A stretch of 64,000 nucleotides of DNA from JAZDPK01 sp043797615 (GTDB taxonomy: Bacteria > Patescibacteriota > Patescibacteriia > UBA11705 > JABHMO01). A program made the position numbers and the translations under genes. The stretch lies in the NCBI GenBank assembly GCA_043797615.1, contig JAZDPK010000048.1, positions 1-64,000 on the forward strand, given 5' to 3'. Below, piece by piece: positions 16,955-24,526 of the stretch. Below the pieces are notes generated by a model. It did not search any database and had not been told where the DNA came from. It saw nothing but the letters and a program-made list of their open reading frames with translations. Every line of letters begins with the position of its first letter. The stretch's first letter is position 1.

Positions 16955-17638
16955 ATGAATTTATTTAATAGAATATTACTCATCTTGATAATCGTCGTTT
17001 TCGCGTCCGGCCTTTTGATTTACGGCTGGAACTATATGCACGGACGCGACTTGTCGAAGCCGCCGGAATTCAAGGCGTCGTCTTTTCCGGATTTAAACGA
17101 TTATTTTAAAATGGAGGAAGTGGCGAAAAATCTTTTCGGCGACGAATTGAATGGGAATAATACTTTGGCGACGGGTAACGGCGCCGGGCAAGTTGCGCAA
17201 CCGAAAAACAGCTATGTTTACTTTAAAAATTCCTTTCGATTGCAGACCGCCGGACAAACCAACGAACTGATTAAGAGTTTTCTGAACGATTTTCCGGAAT
17301 TGAAGAAATCGCCCGTTGAAAACTTGCTTTCACGGAAAATCGTAAACATCGATTTGCCCGCGTTAAACAAATCTTTGTTAACTTCAAAAATAAAAAGAAA
17401 TAAGGAAGCCGCTTTGTTCGACGAAAAAACAGGTGATTTGCAATTTAAACAGGAAAAATATCAAAACGAAGTGTTAATTTTTTTGGAAACGATTTCTCCT
17501 GAAATAATTTTAAAAACGAAATTTCCGGATGAATCCGATTACATCGCCAGAATCAGTTGCGATCCGAAAAACGCGGCGGTCGCGCCGGAATTGGAAAATT
17601 TGAAGAACAATTTCCGCGACGTGGCGGCGGTGCAATGA
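16955..17638 (+). CDS. Single-span membrane protein, hypothetical
   Basis: The protein is 227 residues from MNLFNRILLILIIVVFASG; the helix runs to about residue 25. The extracytoplasmic part is polar, with a Gly/Asn-rich segment (NNTLATGNGAGQVAQ) and a long Lys/Leu-rich C-terminal half. Upstream in-frame codons come from the nonamer array, so the ATG at 16,955 is taken as the start although it lacks a Shine-Dalgarno. I recognise no family. Confidence 0.6.
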   Translation: MNLFNRILLILIIVVFASGLLIYGWNYMHGRDLSKPPEFKASSFPDLNDYFKMEEVAKNLFGDELNGNNTLATGNGAGQVAQPKNSYVYFKNSFRLQTAGQTNELIKSFLNDFPELKKSPVENLLSRKIVNIDLPALNKSLLTSKIKRNKEAALFDEKTGDLQFKQEKYQNEVLIFLETISPEIILKTKFPDESDYIARISCDPKNAAVAPELENLKNNFRDVAAVQ

Positions 17639-17640
17639 AA

Positions 17641-17669
17641 TTGACAGATTTTTCAATGCGGTATAATAT
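17641..17669 (+). promoter_or_regulatory. Promoter for the lipoprotein at 17,721
   Basis: TTGACA at 17,641-17,646. TATAAT at 17,662 (15-base spacer) or TAATAT at 17,664 (17-base spacer). Confidence 0.7.
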
Positions 17670-17720
17670 GTGGTGGTTGCGACAGGCGAATAAACGCCCC
17701 AAAAACCAAGGAGAGGGAAA

Positions 17721-18338
17721 ATGAACCTTGAAAAGAAAGTCTGCTTGCTGGCTTTGTTGCTCGCGGCAATAATGATCTGCGGTTGCCACAAGCCAGGCGT
17801 TGCCGGCCCGGCCGTGCCGCCGCAGACGAAAATGGATTTGGCCGACAGGGTTGTAATGGCGATGGCGCAGCACAAGTACGCGTCGTTCCGCGCGGTTACC
17901 AACGCGGCCGGCGGGAAATTGGTCATGCTCATGAATATCGGCGAAAGAGAGCCGATTCGGGAAAAGTACATTTTGTTGGTTAAAGGCCAACAGTGGAGAT
18001 TCGTCGTCGAGCCGGCGCCGTTCAAAAAGGTGCCGATCAAGCCGGCATTCGCCAAACGCGAGCTGACTTTCACGAAAAAGGATTTTGATCAAGTTTTTCT
18101 GACCAATCCGAGCCTGGGAGTCCTGATCAATGTGATGCGAGTCAGGCTGAACGACTATTGGCGCCGGGGACTGATCGTTGATCCTGACATCTGCCTGAAT
18201 TTAAGCTTTGAATTCTTCCCGGCCGAGCTCTATGCCGGCAAGGGAGGAACCGTGTATTTTGAAAAACACCGGTTGGCGCTGATTAATGGCGACCATTGGA
18301 ATTATCAATATTCCAGCGGGCACGCGCCGATAAAGTAG
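17721..18338 (+). CDS. Predicted lipoprotein, orphan
   Basis: The protein is 205 residues. The signal peptide MNLEKKVCLLALLLAAIM is followed by lipobox ICGC, giving lipidated Cys near position 22. The mature domain mixes strands and helices (FRAVTNAAGGKLVMLMNI; EKYILLVKGQQWRFVVEP; LSFEFFPAELYAGKGGTVYF). Start fixed by AAGGAGAGG 5 bases before the ATG. It has its own promoter and a strong terminator. No family recognised. Confidence 0.7.
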   Translation: MNLEKKVCLLALLLAAIMICGCHKPGVAGPAVPPQTKMDLADRVVMAMAQHKYASFRAVTNAAGGKLVMLMNIGEREPIREKYILLVKGQQWRFVVEPAPFKKVPIKPAFAKRELTFTKKDFDQVFLTNPSLGVLINVMRVRLNDYWRRGLIVDPDICLNLSFEFFPAELYAGKGGTVYFEKHRLALINGDHWNYQYSSGHAPIK

Positions 18339-18359
18339 ACTGTTTTATATTGAAACAAG

Positions 18360-18388
18360 AACGGCTTGGCGTCTCAAGCCGTTTTTTT
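18360..18388 (+). terminator. Intrinsic terminator
   Basis: Stem AACGGCTTG / CAAGCCGTT, then TTTTT. Confidence 0.85.
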
Positions 18389-18416
18389 AATCGGCAAAGC
18401 TAATAAAATGGCGTGG

Positions 18417-18444
18417 TTGACAAATCCGCAAATTTTTATATAAT
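18417..18444 (+). promoter_or_regulatory. Promoter for the gene at 18,511
   Basis: TTGACA at 18,417-18,422, 16 bases, TATAAT at 18,439-18,444; both hexamers are consensus. Confidence 0.8.
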
Positions 18445-18510
18445 GTTCATTAATGTCCGATTGTCCATTTTGTCTTCAATCATAAATCGAGAAAGGGAAG
18501 GAGAAAGCGC

Positions 18511-18969
18511 ATGGCGGAAAAAAAGAACTCCGGCTGGTTTGGCAGGAATTTGGGAATTTTCGTTTTTGCTTTTCTGGGATTGATCCTTTCCGCGTCAATC
18601 TGGCTTATTCTGAAAAACAGCATCGCCAGCAGGCCGGCGGAAGATGATTCTTTGATTGATCGTTTGAGCGCCGGATCGGCCGCGCCAGTGGCCGTTGAAA
18701 CGCAGACGGCCGGCGAAAAGTCCTACGGCCGCTTTCAAGCCAAGGTCGCCGAATTGATCGAGGCGTACATCCGCGCCAATCTTGAAAACGATCTATTGAA
18801 GCCGAATGAAGAGTGCGTTGAAATCAGGATGACGCTTCAGTTGGATACGCCGGGCGGCAAGCCTGATAAAGAAGAATATTATGTCCGTTATCAGTTGACA
18901 ACGGGTAAAATATTCTTTTACAACAGCGCCGATTTCCCGCATTGCGCGGACAAACGCGCGGTGAAGTAG
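18511..18969 (+). CDS. Single-span membrane protein, orphan
   Basis: The protein is 152 residues. A basic N-terminus and one helix (LGIFVFAFLGLILSASIWLIL) are followed by an Ala/Ser-rich linker and a C-terminal domain of about 85 residues (FQAKVAELIEAYIRANLEND, then CVEIRMTLQLDTPGG and YYVRYQLTTGKIFFYNSADF). Strong GGAAGGAG ribosome site, consensus promoter and terminator. The pattern of promoter, leader and terminator is the same as for the lipoprotein before it. Function unknown. Confidence 0.65.
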   Translation: MAEKKNSGWFGRNLGIFVFAFLGLILSASIWLILKNSIASRPAEDDSLIDRLSAGSAAPVAVETQTAGEKSYGRFQAKVAELIEAYIRANLENDLLKPNEECVEIRMTLQLDTPGGKPDKEEYYVRYQLTTGKIFFYNSADFPHCADKRAVK

Positions 18970-18976
18970 TTTTCTT

Positions 18977-19014
18977 GCGTCCTTGCTGACGATTCAGCTG
19001 GGACGTTTTATTTT
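18977..19014 (+). terminator. Intrinsic terminator
   Basis: CGTCC..GCTGA / TCAGC..GGACG, then TTTTATTTT. A second hairpin, AAAGACTGCC-type, follows at 19,015-19,042. Confidence 0.7.
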
Positions 19015-19053
19015 AAAAGACCGCCGGTTTGGGCAGTCTTTGAAAACAAATCG

Positions 19054-19143
19054 TTATTGATAATTTTTTTGCAAGAATTTGCGCAGTTCGCGGGCGCACT
19101 CGGAACCGCCTTGAACTTGTTTTTGAAAATAAAACAGTCCCAT
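19054..19143 (-). CDS. Possible 29-residue small protein after prmC
   Basis: The minus strand reads MGLFYFQKQVQGGSECAREL then RKFLQKNYQ and stop. Its ATG lies inside the prmC terminator hairpin. It is amphipathic and protein-like, but it has no Shine-Dalgarno and could be chance or a fragment. Confidence 0.25.
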   Translation of the reverse strand: MGLFYFQKQVQGGSECARELRKFLQKNYQ

Positions 19144-19162
19144 GGTACAGGGCATGGGACTG
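19125..19162 (-). terminator. prmC terminator, also a 28-bp palindromic repeat
   Basis: CAGTCCCATG / CATGGGACTG, followed on the minus strand by TTTTATTTTC. It touches the prmC stop codon. A near-copy at 20,005-20,032 differs by paired changes in both arms. Confidence 0.8.
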
Positions 19163-19996
19163 TTAAGCAAGTTGAATTTTTACTGCTCTGTTTTTACCGC
19201 TTAAATCTTTCAGAATATTGATTTTTGTTTTTAGTATGTATTTACCGATAACGTTTTTCATGGAAGTTGTTTGTCGTGGATCGATTTCAATGAGAATGAA
19301 TTTGGGCAGGTGTTTTAGCGAGGCAATTTGCTGAAACAGTTTATCGTATATTGCCAAACCGTTTTTTTCCGCGTAAAGCGCGTTTTGCGGCTCGTGTTTT
19401 AACGCACGGATTTTTTTACCGGGCAAATAGGGAAGATTGGCAACGATTATGTCGATTTTTTTATTGCAAATCGGTTTTAATAAATCGCCTTGATAAAATT
19501 TTATTCTATTTAAAACGTTGTGTCGTCCGGCGTTGCGTTTGGCGATCTTAAGCGCGGACGCGGAAATGTCGGTGGCGATAACACGGACGTTTGGAATATT
19601 TTTTGTAATGGAAATCGCGATACAGCCGGATCCGGCGCCGATGTCGGCGATTGTTTTGCTGTTTTGTTGTTTTGCTGTTTTGATTATTTCCTCCGTTAAT
19701 AATTCCGTTTCCGGCCGCGGGATTAAAACATTTTTATCGACAAAAAAATCCAGTCTGTAAAATTCTTTATTGTTGGTGATGTACGCGACAGGGCAGTGCG
19801 TCGCGCGTTTATCAATCAATGATTTGAAATGTTTAAGTTGTTTCGTTGTTAATTCGTGTTCAGGATGAGCGAAAATAAATTCGCGCGATTTTTTCACGAC
19901 GAAACTCAAAATAACCTCCGCGTCCAGAAGGGCGGAAGTTATTTTTTTCTGTTTAAGTTTTTTTGTTGCGTTGAAAAGCGCCGTTTTGATATTCAT
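19163..19996 (-). CDS. prmC: Release factor glutamine methyltransferase PrmC
   Basis: The protein is 277 residues. The N-terminal helical domain (LLDAEVILSFVVKKSREF) precedes the SAM-binding core: IPRPETELL, motif I IADIGAGSGCIAISI, and the catalytic loop ANLPYLP. The usual NPPY is NLPY here, a tolerable but unusual change at the second position. PrmC methylates the Gln of the GGQ loop in release factors. It sits 49 bases after prfA, its substrate gene, on the same strand. Confidence 0.93.
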   Translation of the reverse strand: MNIKTALFNATKKLKQKKITSALLDAEVILSFVVKKSREFIFAHPEHELTTKQLKHFKSLIDKRATHCPVAYITNNKEFYRLDFFVDKNVLIPRPETELLTEEIIKTAKQQNSKTIADIGAGSGCIAISITKNIPNVRVIATDISASALKIAKRNAGRHNVLNRIKFYQGDLLKPICNKKIDIIVANLPYLPGKKIRALKHEPQNALYAEKNGLAIYDKLFQQIASLKHLPKFILIEIDPRQTTSMKNVIGKYILKTKINILKDLSGKNRAVKIQLA

Positions 19997-20004
19997 TTTA
20001 TTGG

Positions 20005-20032
20005 CACTCCCATGCTACATAGCATGGGAGTG
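20005..20032. repeat. 28-bp palindrome between prfA and prmC
   Basis: CACTCCCATGCT / AGCATGGGAGTG with a 4-base loop. No T-run follows, so it is not a standard terminator. It is the sister of the prmC terminator repeat. Confidence 0.8.
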
Positions 20033-20045
20033 TTTATCTTAGAAT

Positions 20046-21101
20046 TTATTTCTGCAATTTCAACTCCGCCATTTTCAAAGCGTCGATGATGACGTCGATG
20101 CGGCCGTTCATGATGTTTTCCATGTTGTGCCAGCTTTCCTTGATGCGGTGGTCGGTCACCCGGTCCTGCGGGTAATTGTAAGTCCTAATTTTTTCGCTGC
20201 GGTCGCCGGTGCCGATCTGCGCGTTGCGGTCGGCGCCAAGTTCTTTTTTGCGTTTGTCCTCGGCCATTTCGTAGAGCCGGGAGCGGAGAACGGCCATCGC
20301 TTTTTCGCGGTTTTGCGCCTGCGAGCGCTCGTCCTGGCAATTGATCACGAGTCCGCTCGGCAAATGGGTGATGCGGACGGCGGAATAGGTGGTGTTGACG
20401 CTTTGACCGCCGTGACCGCCGGCGCAGAAGGTGTCGATCTTAAGATCTTTCGGATTGACTTGAATATCCACTTCCTCGGCTTCCGGCAAGACGGCCACGG
20501 TCGCGGCGGACGTGTGGATGCGGCCGCTTTTTTCCGTGTCCGGAACGCGCTGCACCCGGTGCGTGCCGCTTTCGTATTTCAGCGTGCCGTAAACGTTCCT
20601 TCCGGTTATTTCAAAAATTATTTCCTTGAATCCGCCGATGCCGATGCGGTTCGACGAGAGGATTCTCACTTTCCATTTCTGCGCTTCGGCGAAATGCGAA
20701 TACATCCTGAATAAATTGGCCGCGAACAGCGCCGCTTCGTCGCCTCCCGTGCCGGCGCGAATTTCCAGGATCGCGTTTTTTCTGTCTTTCGGATCCTGCG
20801 GCCGGAGCGCCTGGCCCAAGTCTTTTTCAATCCGGCCGATTTGCGGTTCGAGTGCCGCGATTTCTTCTTTGGCGATGGCGATAAGCTCGGCGTCCGTTGC
20901 CGTTTTCAGCGTTTCTTCCGCTTGTTTCAAATTGGAAACGGCTTTTTCGTATTTTTCAATGATGCCCATTATTTCTCTTAAATCGTTGTGTTCGGAAGTG
21001 GCAGTCTTCAATTTGCTCGGATTATTTAAAACCGAAAAATCTTGAAGCTGTTGTTCAAGTTCGGCGCAACGTTTTTTTATCTGGTTTATCTTTTCGATCA
21101 T
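20046..21101 (-). CDS. prfA: Peptide chain release factor 1
   Basis: The protein is 351 residues, close to the usual 355-360. The peptidyl-hydrolysis loop GGHGGQSVNTT is intact. The stop-reading segment is RVPDTEKSGRIHTSA, with P-D-T at the RF1 P-x-T tripeptide, so it should read UAA and UAG. It is first in a two-gene set with prmC, which modifies its GGQ glutamine. No Shine-Dalgarno. Confidence 0.96.
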   Translation of the reverse strand: MIEKINQIKKRCAELEQQLQDFSVLNNPSKLKTATSEHNDLREIMGIIEKYEKAVSNLKQAEETLKTATDAELIAIAKEEIAALEPQIGRIEKDLGQALRPQDPKDRKNAILEIRAGTGGDEAALFAANLFRMYSHFAEAQKWKVRILSSNRIGIGGFKEIIFEITGRNVYGTLKYESGTHRVQRVPDTEKSGRIHTSAATVAVLPEAEEVDIQVNPKDLKIDTFCAGGHGGQSVNTTYSAVRITHLPSGLVINCQDERSQAQNREKAMAVLRSRLYEMAEDKRKKELGADRNAQIGTGDRSEKIRTYNYPQDRVTDHRIKESWHNMENIMNGRIDVIIDALKMAELKLQK

Positions 21102-21104
21102 ATT

Positions 21105-21260
21105 TATAAACTCTAAATACTAAATCCTAAATCAGTGCAGCGCAGTCGTGCCGACAGGCTGCACTGCGCTGTCTAAACAAATTCAATCCCTCGACAAGCT
21201 CGGGATAAAATTCAAAGCACAAAATCCCGAAGTGATCCCGTTGGGATAAATCTAAAATTT
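21105..21260. repeat. Heptamer arrays flanking the 41-bp hairpin repeat (copy 2)
   Basis: Seven-base units of the AAATACT / AAATCCT type (21,109-21,132) lead into the 41-bp core at 21,133-21,173. A CCCTCGACAAGCTCGGG repeat follows at 21,188-21,206 and then more units (AAAATTTA). Nothing else is visible up to the terminator at 21,372. Confidence 0.85.
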
Positions 21261-21371
21261 AAAAAATAAATTTCAAAAATGAAAACTCACTTGGTAATTA
21301 ACGATAACAAAGTAATCAACTATTAAACCGATAAACAACGTTCTTTATCGTCAACTTTTCCCGTTTGCAAT

Positions 21372-21414
21372 AAAAAGCCGCCCTTTCATTATACCACGAA
21401 AAAGAGGGCGGCTT
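21372..21414 (-). terminator. rpmE terminator
   Basis: AAGCCGCCC / GGGCGGCTT with a 22-base loop; the minus-strand product continues into TTTTT. The loop contains TATAATG on the minus strand, a possible -10 for prfA. Confidence 0.7.
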
Positions 21415-21422
21415 AACAAAGG

Positions 21423-21665
21423 TTAATTTTTCGTCGCTTTGGCTTTTTTCTTCGGCGCGGTTGATTTTTTCGCCAGGCGCTCGGTGAATTTTTCCACGCG
21501 CCGGGCCGTGTCAACGAGCTTCTGCTTGCCGGTGTAGTACGGATGGCACAGGCTGCAGATTTCCGTCTTGATGTGCTCGGTCGTCGAGCCGGTGGCGAAT
21601 TCGCTGCCGCACGCGCAGGTTACTTTGGCGTTTTTGTAGTATTTCGGATGAATGTCTTTTTTCAT
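21423..21665 (-). CDS. rpmE: 50S ribosomal protein bL31
   Basis: The protein is 80 residues from MKKDIHPKYYKNAKVTCACG. Cys residues in VTCACG and EICSLCHPYYTG give the zinc-binding (C+) form of bL31. A Lys-rich tail follows the family core. Earlier in-frame ATGs would add unrelated residues. It has its own promoter and terminator and stands alone. Confidence 0.95.
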   Translation of the reverse strand: MKKDIHPKYYKNAKVTCACGSEFATGSTTEHIKTEICSLCHPYYTGKQKLVDTARRVEKFTERLAKKSTAPKKKAKATKN

Positions 21666-21700
21666 ATGGATGCGGATTTGTTTAAATGTTAAGTAAAAGA

Positions 21701-21729
21701 ATGATATCATATAAATAATTTTTGTGCAA
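21701..21729 (-). promoter_or_regulatory. rpmE promoter
   Basis: On the minus strand TTGCAC (21,729-21,724), 17 bases, TATCAT (21,706-21,701). A GTGTACC hairpin begins right beside the -35 box. Confidence 0.65.
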
Positions 21730-21779
21730 GTCGTGTACCGTATGGCGCACGGCAAGCCGTGTACCGTATGGTGCACGGC
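21730..21779. repeat. Tandem pair of GTGTACC/GGTGCAC hairpins
   Basis: Two 24-base copies (21,730-21,753 and 21,756-21,779) on a 26-base period match the copy at 4281-4304. The first abuts the rpmE -35 box. Confidence 0.8.
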
Positions 21780-21857
21780 AAGCGGTCGTTTCTTCGGCAA
21801 AAACAACCGGCGGATATGCCATAATTTTCGCAAATTTGAGGGCTTATTCCGGCCTAA

Positions 21858-22038
21858 GAGGCTGTCTAAAAAGTTTCTTTTGAGCTATAAAATTTAGAAT
21901 TTCGAACCTGCCTGCCGGCAGGCGGGCGAAAATTATGAAAAGCGAGGAGGTTTAATCAAGATTAAGCTGACGAGCTTTGAACAATTTGCAGCCGAAATTA
22001 TAGATTTTTAGCCAAATACGAACTTTTTAGACAGGCTC
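21858..22038. mobile_element. Non-autonomous IS-derived element (MITE)
   Basis: The element has 18-bp terminal inverted repeats GAGGCTGTCTAAAAAGTT and AACTTTTTAGACAGGCTC (one mismatch) and is flanked on both sides by TAA, a 3-base target duplication. It is 181 bases long and encodes nothing. The ends look like those of IS5-group elements that make 3-base duplications, but that link is inference. It contains a CCTGCCGGCAGG palindrome. Confidence 0.85.
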
Positions 22039-22131
22039 TAAAGCGCATGTGGATAAATATTTGAAAAAATATGCTATAATTAAATCAACAGGAAGGCAAA
22101 TAAAATTGACGGTTTGTCATTTTGTAATTTT

Positions 22132-22458
22132 ATGAAAAACAAATTTTTAAAAGGCGCGGCGCTGGGCGCGATCGTGGGAGCGGCTCTTGAAATATTTTTT
22201 AATCCGTCCACCGGCAGGAAGAATCGCGCGAAATTCGGCAAAGCGGCGAAAGAGGTGAGCACGAAATTGTCAAACGAAGCGGCGAAATTCGGCGCCATCG
22301 GCAAAAAGGAATACGAGGCGATCGTGGACAACGTGATTAAAAAATACGATAAGGATGATCTGTTGAGCGCGGAAGCGTGGGAAGAAATCGCCAAGGAATT
22401 GAAAGCGCGCTGGGCGGACGTACAGAAGGAAATAAAGAAGGCTAAAATCAAAAAGTGA
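22132..22458 (+). CDS. YtxH-like small protein
   Basis: The protein is 108 residues from MKNKFLKGAALGAIVGAALE. A short Gly/Ala helix and IFFNPSTGRKNRAK match the YtxH pattern (membrane anchor followed by a P..G.K.R motif), then a Lys/Glu-rich amphipathic or coiled-coil tail. YtxH-like proteins are small general-stress membrane proteins of unclear role. An upstream TTG start is possible but less likely. Confidence 0.6.
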   Translation: MKNKFLKGAALGAIVGAALEIFFNPSTGRKNRAKFGKAAKEVSTKLSNEAAKFGAIGKKEYEAIVDNVIKKYDKDDLLSAEAWEEIAKELKARWADVQKEIKKAKIKK

Positions 22459-22580
22459 TTACTTGAGAAAAGAGCGACTAAAGTCGCGGAGAACCCCGGC
22501 TAAAGCCGGGTCGAGGATCTGATTTTTTTTGTGTATTACGAAACTTGAAAAAGTTTTGTCAATATAGAATCCTAAAGAGA

Positions 22581-22615
22581 GAAGAAAAAGAGCCAAGGGA
22601 AGGTTCTTTTTCTTT
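22581..22615 (+). terminator. Hairpin with T-run overlapping the next promoter
   Basis: AGAAAAAGAGCC / GGTTCTTTTTCT, with TTTTT extending into the -35 region at 22,616. It may end transcripts from the YtxH-like gene. Confidence 0.55.
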
Positions 22616-22644
22616 TTGACAAGAGAATTATAACGAATTATAAT
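22616..22644 (+). promoter_or_regulatory. Perfect consensus promoter for the gene at 22,691
   Basis: TTGACA at 22,616-22,621, 17 bases, TATAAT at 22,639-22,644. Confidence 0.85.
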
Positions 22645-22690
22645 ATTAGCACGGTGATTTTCTCAAATTTTTCCAAAAGGAGGAAACGTA

Positions 22691-22951
22691 ATGGGAAAAG
22701 CCAATGCAGAATGCTTCGCGCTCGAGCAGGCAATCCAGCGGGAACTGAAAAAAACAGTCGGCAAGGTCAAGGTGGAGGTCGAAAAGAACAATCGCGCCTT
22801 CCGAGTGGACGTGCCGCCGCAAAAAGTGAAGGGCAAGGAAGTGCGCAAGCTTCACCTGGTCCATTCCGACCAGAGGGTGCTGGTCGATCGGGTGGCGAAG
22901 CAGATTCAGATCGTCGAGCCGGATGAAAAACCGCATAGCCGCTTCAGTTGA
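22691..22951 (+). CDS. Small charged protein, orphan
   Basis: The protein is 86 residues, soluble and highly charged. It has a helical first third (AECFALEQAIQRELKKTVGK), then alternating strands (VKVEVEKNNRAFRVDVPPQKV, in two parts). It has no cysteine pair or signal peptide. AAAGGAGGAA 5 bases before the ATG and a perfect consensus promoter suggest high expression. Terminator directly after. I recognise no family; an RNA- or DNA-binding role is possible given its basic character. Confidence 0.6.
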   Translation: MGKANAECFALEQAIQRELKKTVGKVKVEVEKNNRAFRVDVPPQKVKGKEVRKLHLVHSDQRVLVDRVAKQIQIVEPDEKPHSRFS

Positions 22952-22960
22952 TGATTATCA

Positions 22961-22996
22961 AAAGGCGCTGGAACATATCCAACGCCTTATTTATTT
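22961..22996 (+). terminator. Intrinsic terminator
   Basis: AAGGCGCTGG / CCAACGCCTT with one mismatch, then TTTATTTTC. Confidence 0.65.
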
Positions 22997-23041
22997 TCTA
23001 AAAATTTGATACAATAAAGAAAAGTTGATGATCGTTAATTT

Positions 23042-23854
23042 ATGATCAATTTCTTGCATACATTTCATCCGCAGCCGGTTATTTTTCAAATCGGCATTTT
23101 CCCGATCCATTGGTATGGCTTTTTAATGGTGATCGGCGGGTTGCTTGGCCTGTTCGTTGTTTTGAAATTGGCGCGGCGTTACGGCGTCGATAAAAATTCG
23201 ATTTACGATCTACTTGTTTATTTCGTGGTTGGCGGCGTGGTCGGCGCGCGCGTTTATTACGTTGTTTACGCTTGGCAATTGTATCAGAACAATTGGCTCG
23301 ATGTTTTTAAAATTTGGCAGGGCGGCTTGGCCGTGCACGGCGTGATGATCGGCGGAATGGCCGGAGTGCTGATTTATTATTTCTTTAAAAAAATAAACTT
23401 CTGGCTGTTCGCCGACTTGGCGGCGACCGGGCTGGCGGCGGCGCAGATCGTCGGCCGCGTTGGCAATTATTTCAATCAGGAAATTTTCGGCAAGCCGACG
23501 AATTTGCCGTGGGGAATATTGATTGACGCGGCCGCTCGTCCAACTGAATTCTCCGGCGCGAATTATTTCCATCCGACTTTTTTGTACGAATCGCTCGGCA
23601 ATGTCATTATCTTATGCGTTTTAATCGGATTGCATTTTCTCAAAATAAGAAACAAAACGCTTAAAGACGGAAATATTTTTTTCCTTTACATCATTTTGTA
23701 CTCGATATTAAGATTTTTTTTGGAGTTTTTGCGAACGGATTACAGCCCGCTTGTCTTCGGCGTCCGCTGGGCGCAACTATTCAGCGCACTGTTAATCATT
23801 GCCGCCGCGGCGTTGTTAATCGCGAGAAACAGAAAGCGTTTTTTATTAAATTAA
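23042..23854 (+). CDS. lgt: Prolipoprotein diacylglyceryl transferase
   Basis: The protein is 270 residues with about seven helices. The family signature GRVGNYFNQEIFGKPT is complete, as are HWYGFLMVIGG at the first helix, GGLAVHGVMIGG, and HPTFLYESLGN. Lgt transfers diacylglycerol from phosphatidylglycerol to the lipobox Cys at the outer face of the membrane. Five lipobox proteins in this window (5097, 17,721, 34,881, 36,260, 37,332) are likely substrates. No Shine-Dalgarno. Confidence 0.96.
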   Translation: MINFLHTFHPQPVIFQIGIFPIHWYGFLMVIGGLLGLFVVLKLARRYGVDKNSIYDLLVYFVVGGVVGARVYYVVYAWQLYQNNWLDVFKIWQGGLAVHGVMIGGMAGVLIYYFFKKINFWLFADLAATGLAAAQIVGRVGNYFNQEIFGKPTNLPWGILIDAAARPTEFSGANYFHPTFLYESLGNVIILCVLIGLHFLKIRNKTLKDGNIFFLYIILYSILRFFLEFLRTDYSPLVFGVRWAQLFSALLIIAAAALLIARNRKRFLLN

Positions 23855-23877
23855 TAAAATGTTATAATGAAATCAAA

Positions 23878-23911
23878 CGTTCAGCCGAGTTTGGCCAAAC
23901 TCGGCTGAACG
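23878..23911. repeat. Perfect 34-bp palindrome
   Basis: Arms CGTTCAGCCGAGTTTGG and its exact complement. It differs from the palindrome at 2265-2296 at two positions per arm, each compensated in the other arm. It lies between lgt and the next gene. Confidence 0.9.
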
Positions 23912-23924
23912 GAATGAAAAAAAT

Positions 23925-24170
23925 ATGCTCGATTTTTTCACTTACCCCAGACTTCTCGCCGTTGTCGTTGTTCTGCTCGCCGCGTGGATTGTTATAATTT
24001 TTTACCGCATAATCCGCGAGCAGGCGGTCAAGAAAGTTGATTTTTACAAAGCGAACTGGAAAATCGTTTTGTTCTGGCTTGTCCTGGCGGCGCTGGCGCT
24101 CGGCGTCATGTATTTGGCGCGCCATTTTGATTTTTCCGAGCTTGCCCGTTTCCTGCCGGCGAAAAAATAG
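23925..24170 (+). CDS. Two-span membrane protein, hypothetical
   Basis: The protein is 81 residues. Two hydrophobic helices (LLAVVVVLLAAWIVIIFYRI and IVLFWLVLAALALGVMYLA) are separated by a basic loop. It starts 70 bases after lgt, just behind a perfect palindrome. No family recognised; a companion of lgt is possible by position only. Confidence 0.55.
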   Translation: MLDFFTYPRLLAVVVVLLAAWIVIIFYRIIREQAVKKVDFYKANWKIVLFWLVLAALALGVMYLARHFDFSELARFLPAKK

Positions 24171-24183
24171 CATTATGCAAAAC

Positions 24184-24211
24184 AAAAAGACCAGCGGCCG
24201 CGGGTCTTTTT
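24184..24211. terminator. Bidirectional terminator
   Basis: AAAAAGACC / GGTCTTTTT with a GC-rich loop, T-runs on both strands. Confidence 0.75.
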
Positions 24212-24229
24212 CGGTTCCGCGGATTCGGA

Positions 24230-24313
24230 TTACCAGGAGCGTCCGCCCCTGATCAGCCTTTTCAATCGCGGGCATTTTTTGCCGGTGCCGCGCTTTTGCT
24301 TCTGTTTGCGCAT
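24230..24313 (-). CDS. Possible 27-residue basic protein
   Basis: The minus strand reads MRKQKQKRGTGKKCPRLKRL then IRGGRSW and stop. It is extremely basic with one Cys, like small ribosome-associated proteins. A bidirectional terminator placed 20 bases after its stop supports a minus-strand transcript. No Shine-Dalgarno. It may also be a gene relic. Confidence 0.35.
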   Translation of the reverse strand: MRKQKQKRGTGKKCPRLKRLIRGGRSW

Positions 24314-24449
24314 AATGATTTGATTGGTTATTATTGATGCGATGATTATATCGTTTTTTGGGCGGGCGCGCAAGCGCCTTGGCGGTTGACAAGCTGGAAA
24401 ATATTTATTATACTTTTACCAGCGCCGACTGTTTGTCGGTTGAAATAAT

Positions 24450-24526
24450 GGATCGGTGGTGTAGTTGGTTAACACGTCGCCCTGTCACGGCGAAGACCAC
24501 GGGTTCAAGTCCCGTCCGATCCGCCA
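24450..24526 (+). tRNA. tRNA-Asp (GTC)
   Basis: Acceptor stem GGATCGG / CCGATCC, D-arm with GTAGTTGGTTAAC, anticodon arm TCGCC-CTGTCAC-GGCGA giving anticodon GTC, T-arm ACGGG-TTCAAGT-CCCGT, discriminator G and an encoded CCA. All stems pair fully. The 3' end is built into a following palindrome (24,522-24,565). Confidence 0.95.
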
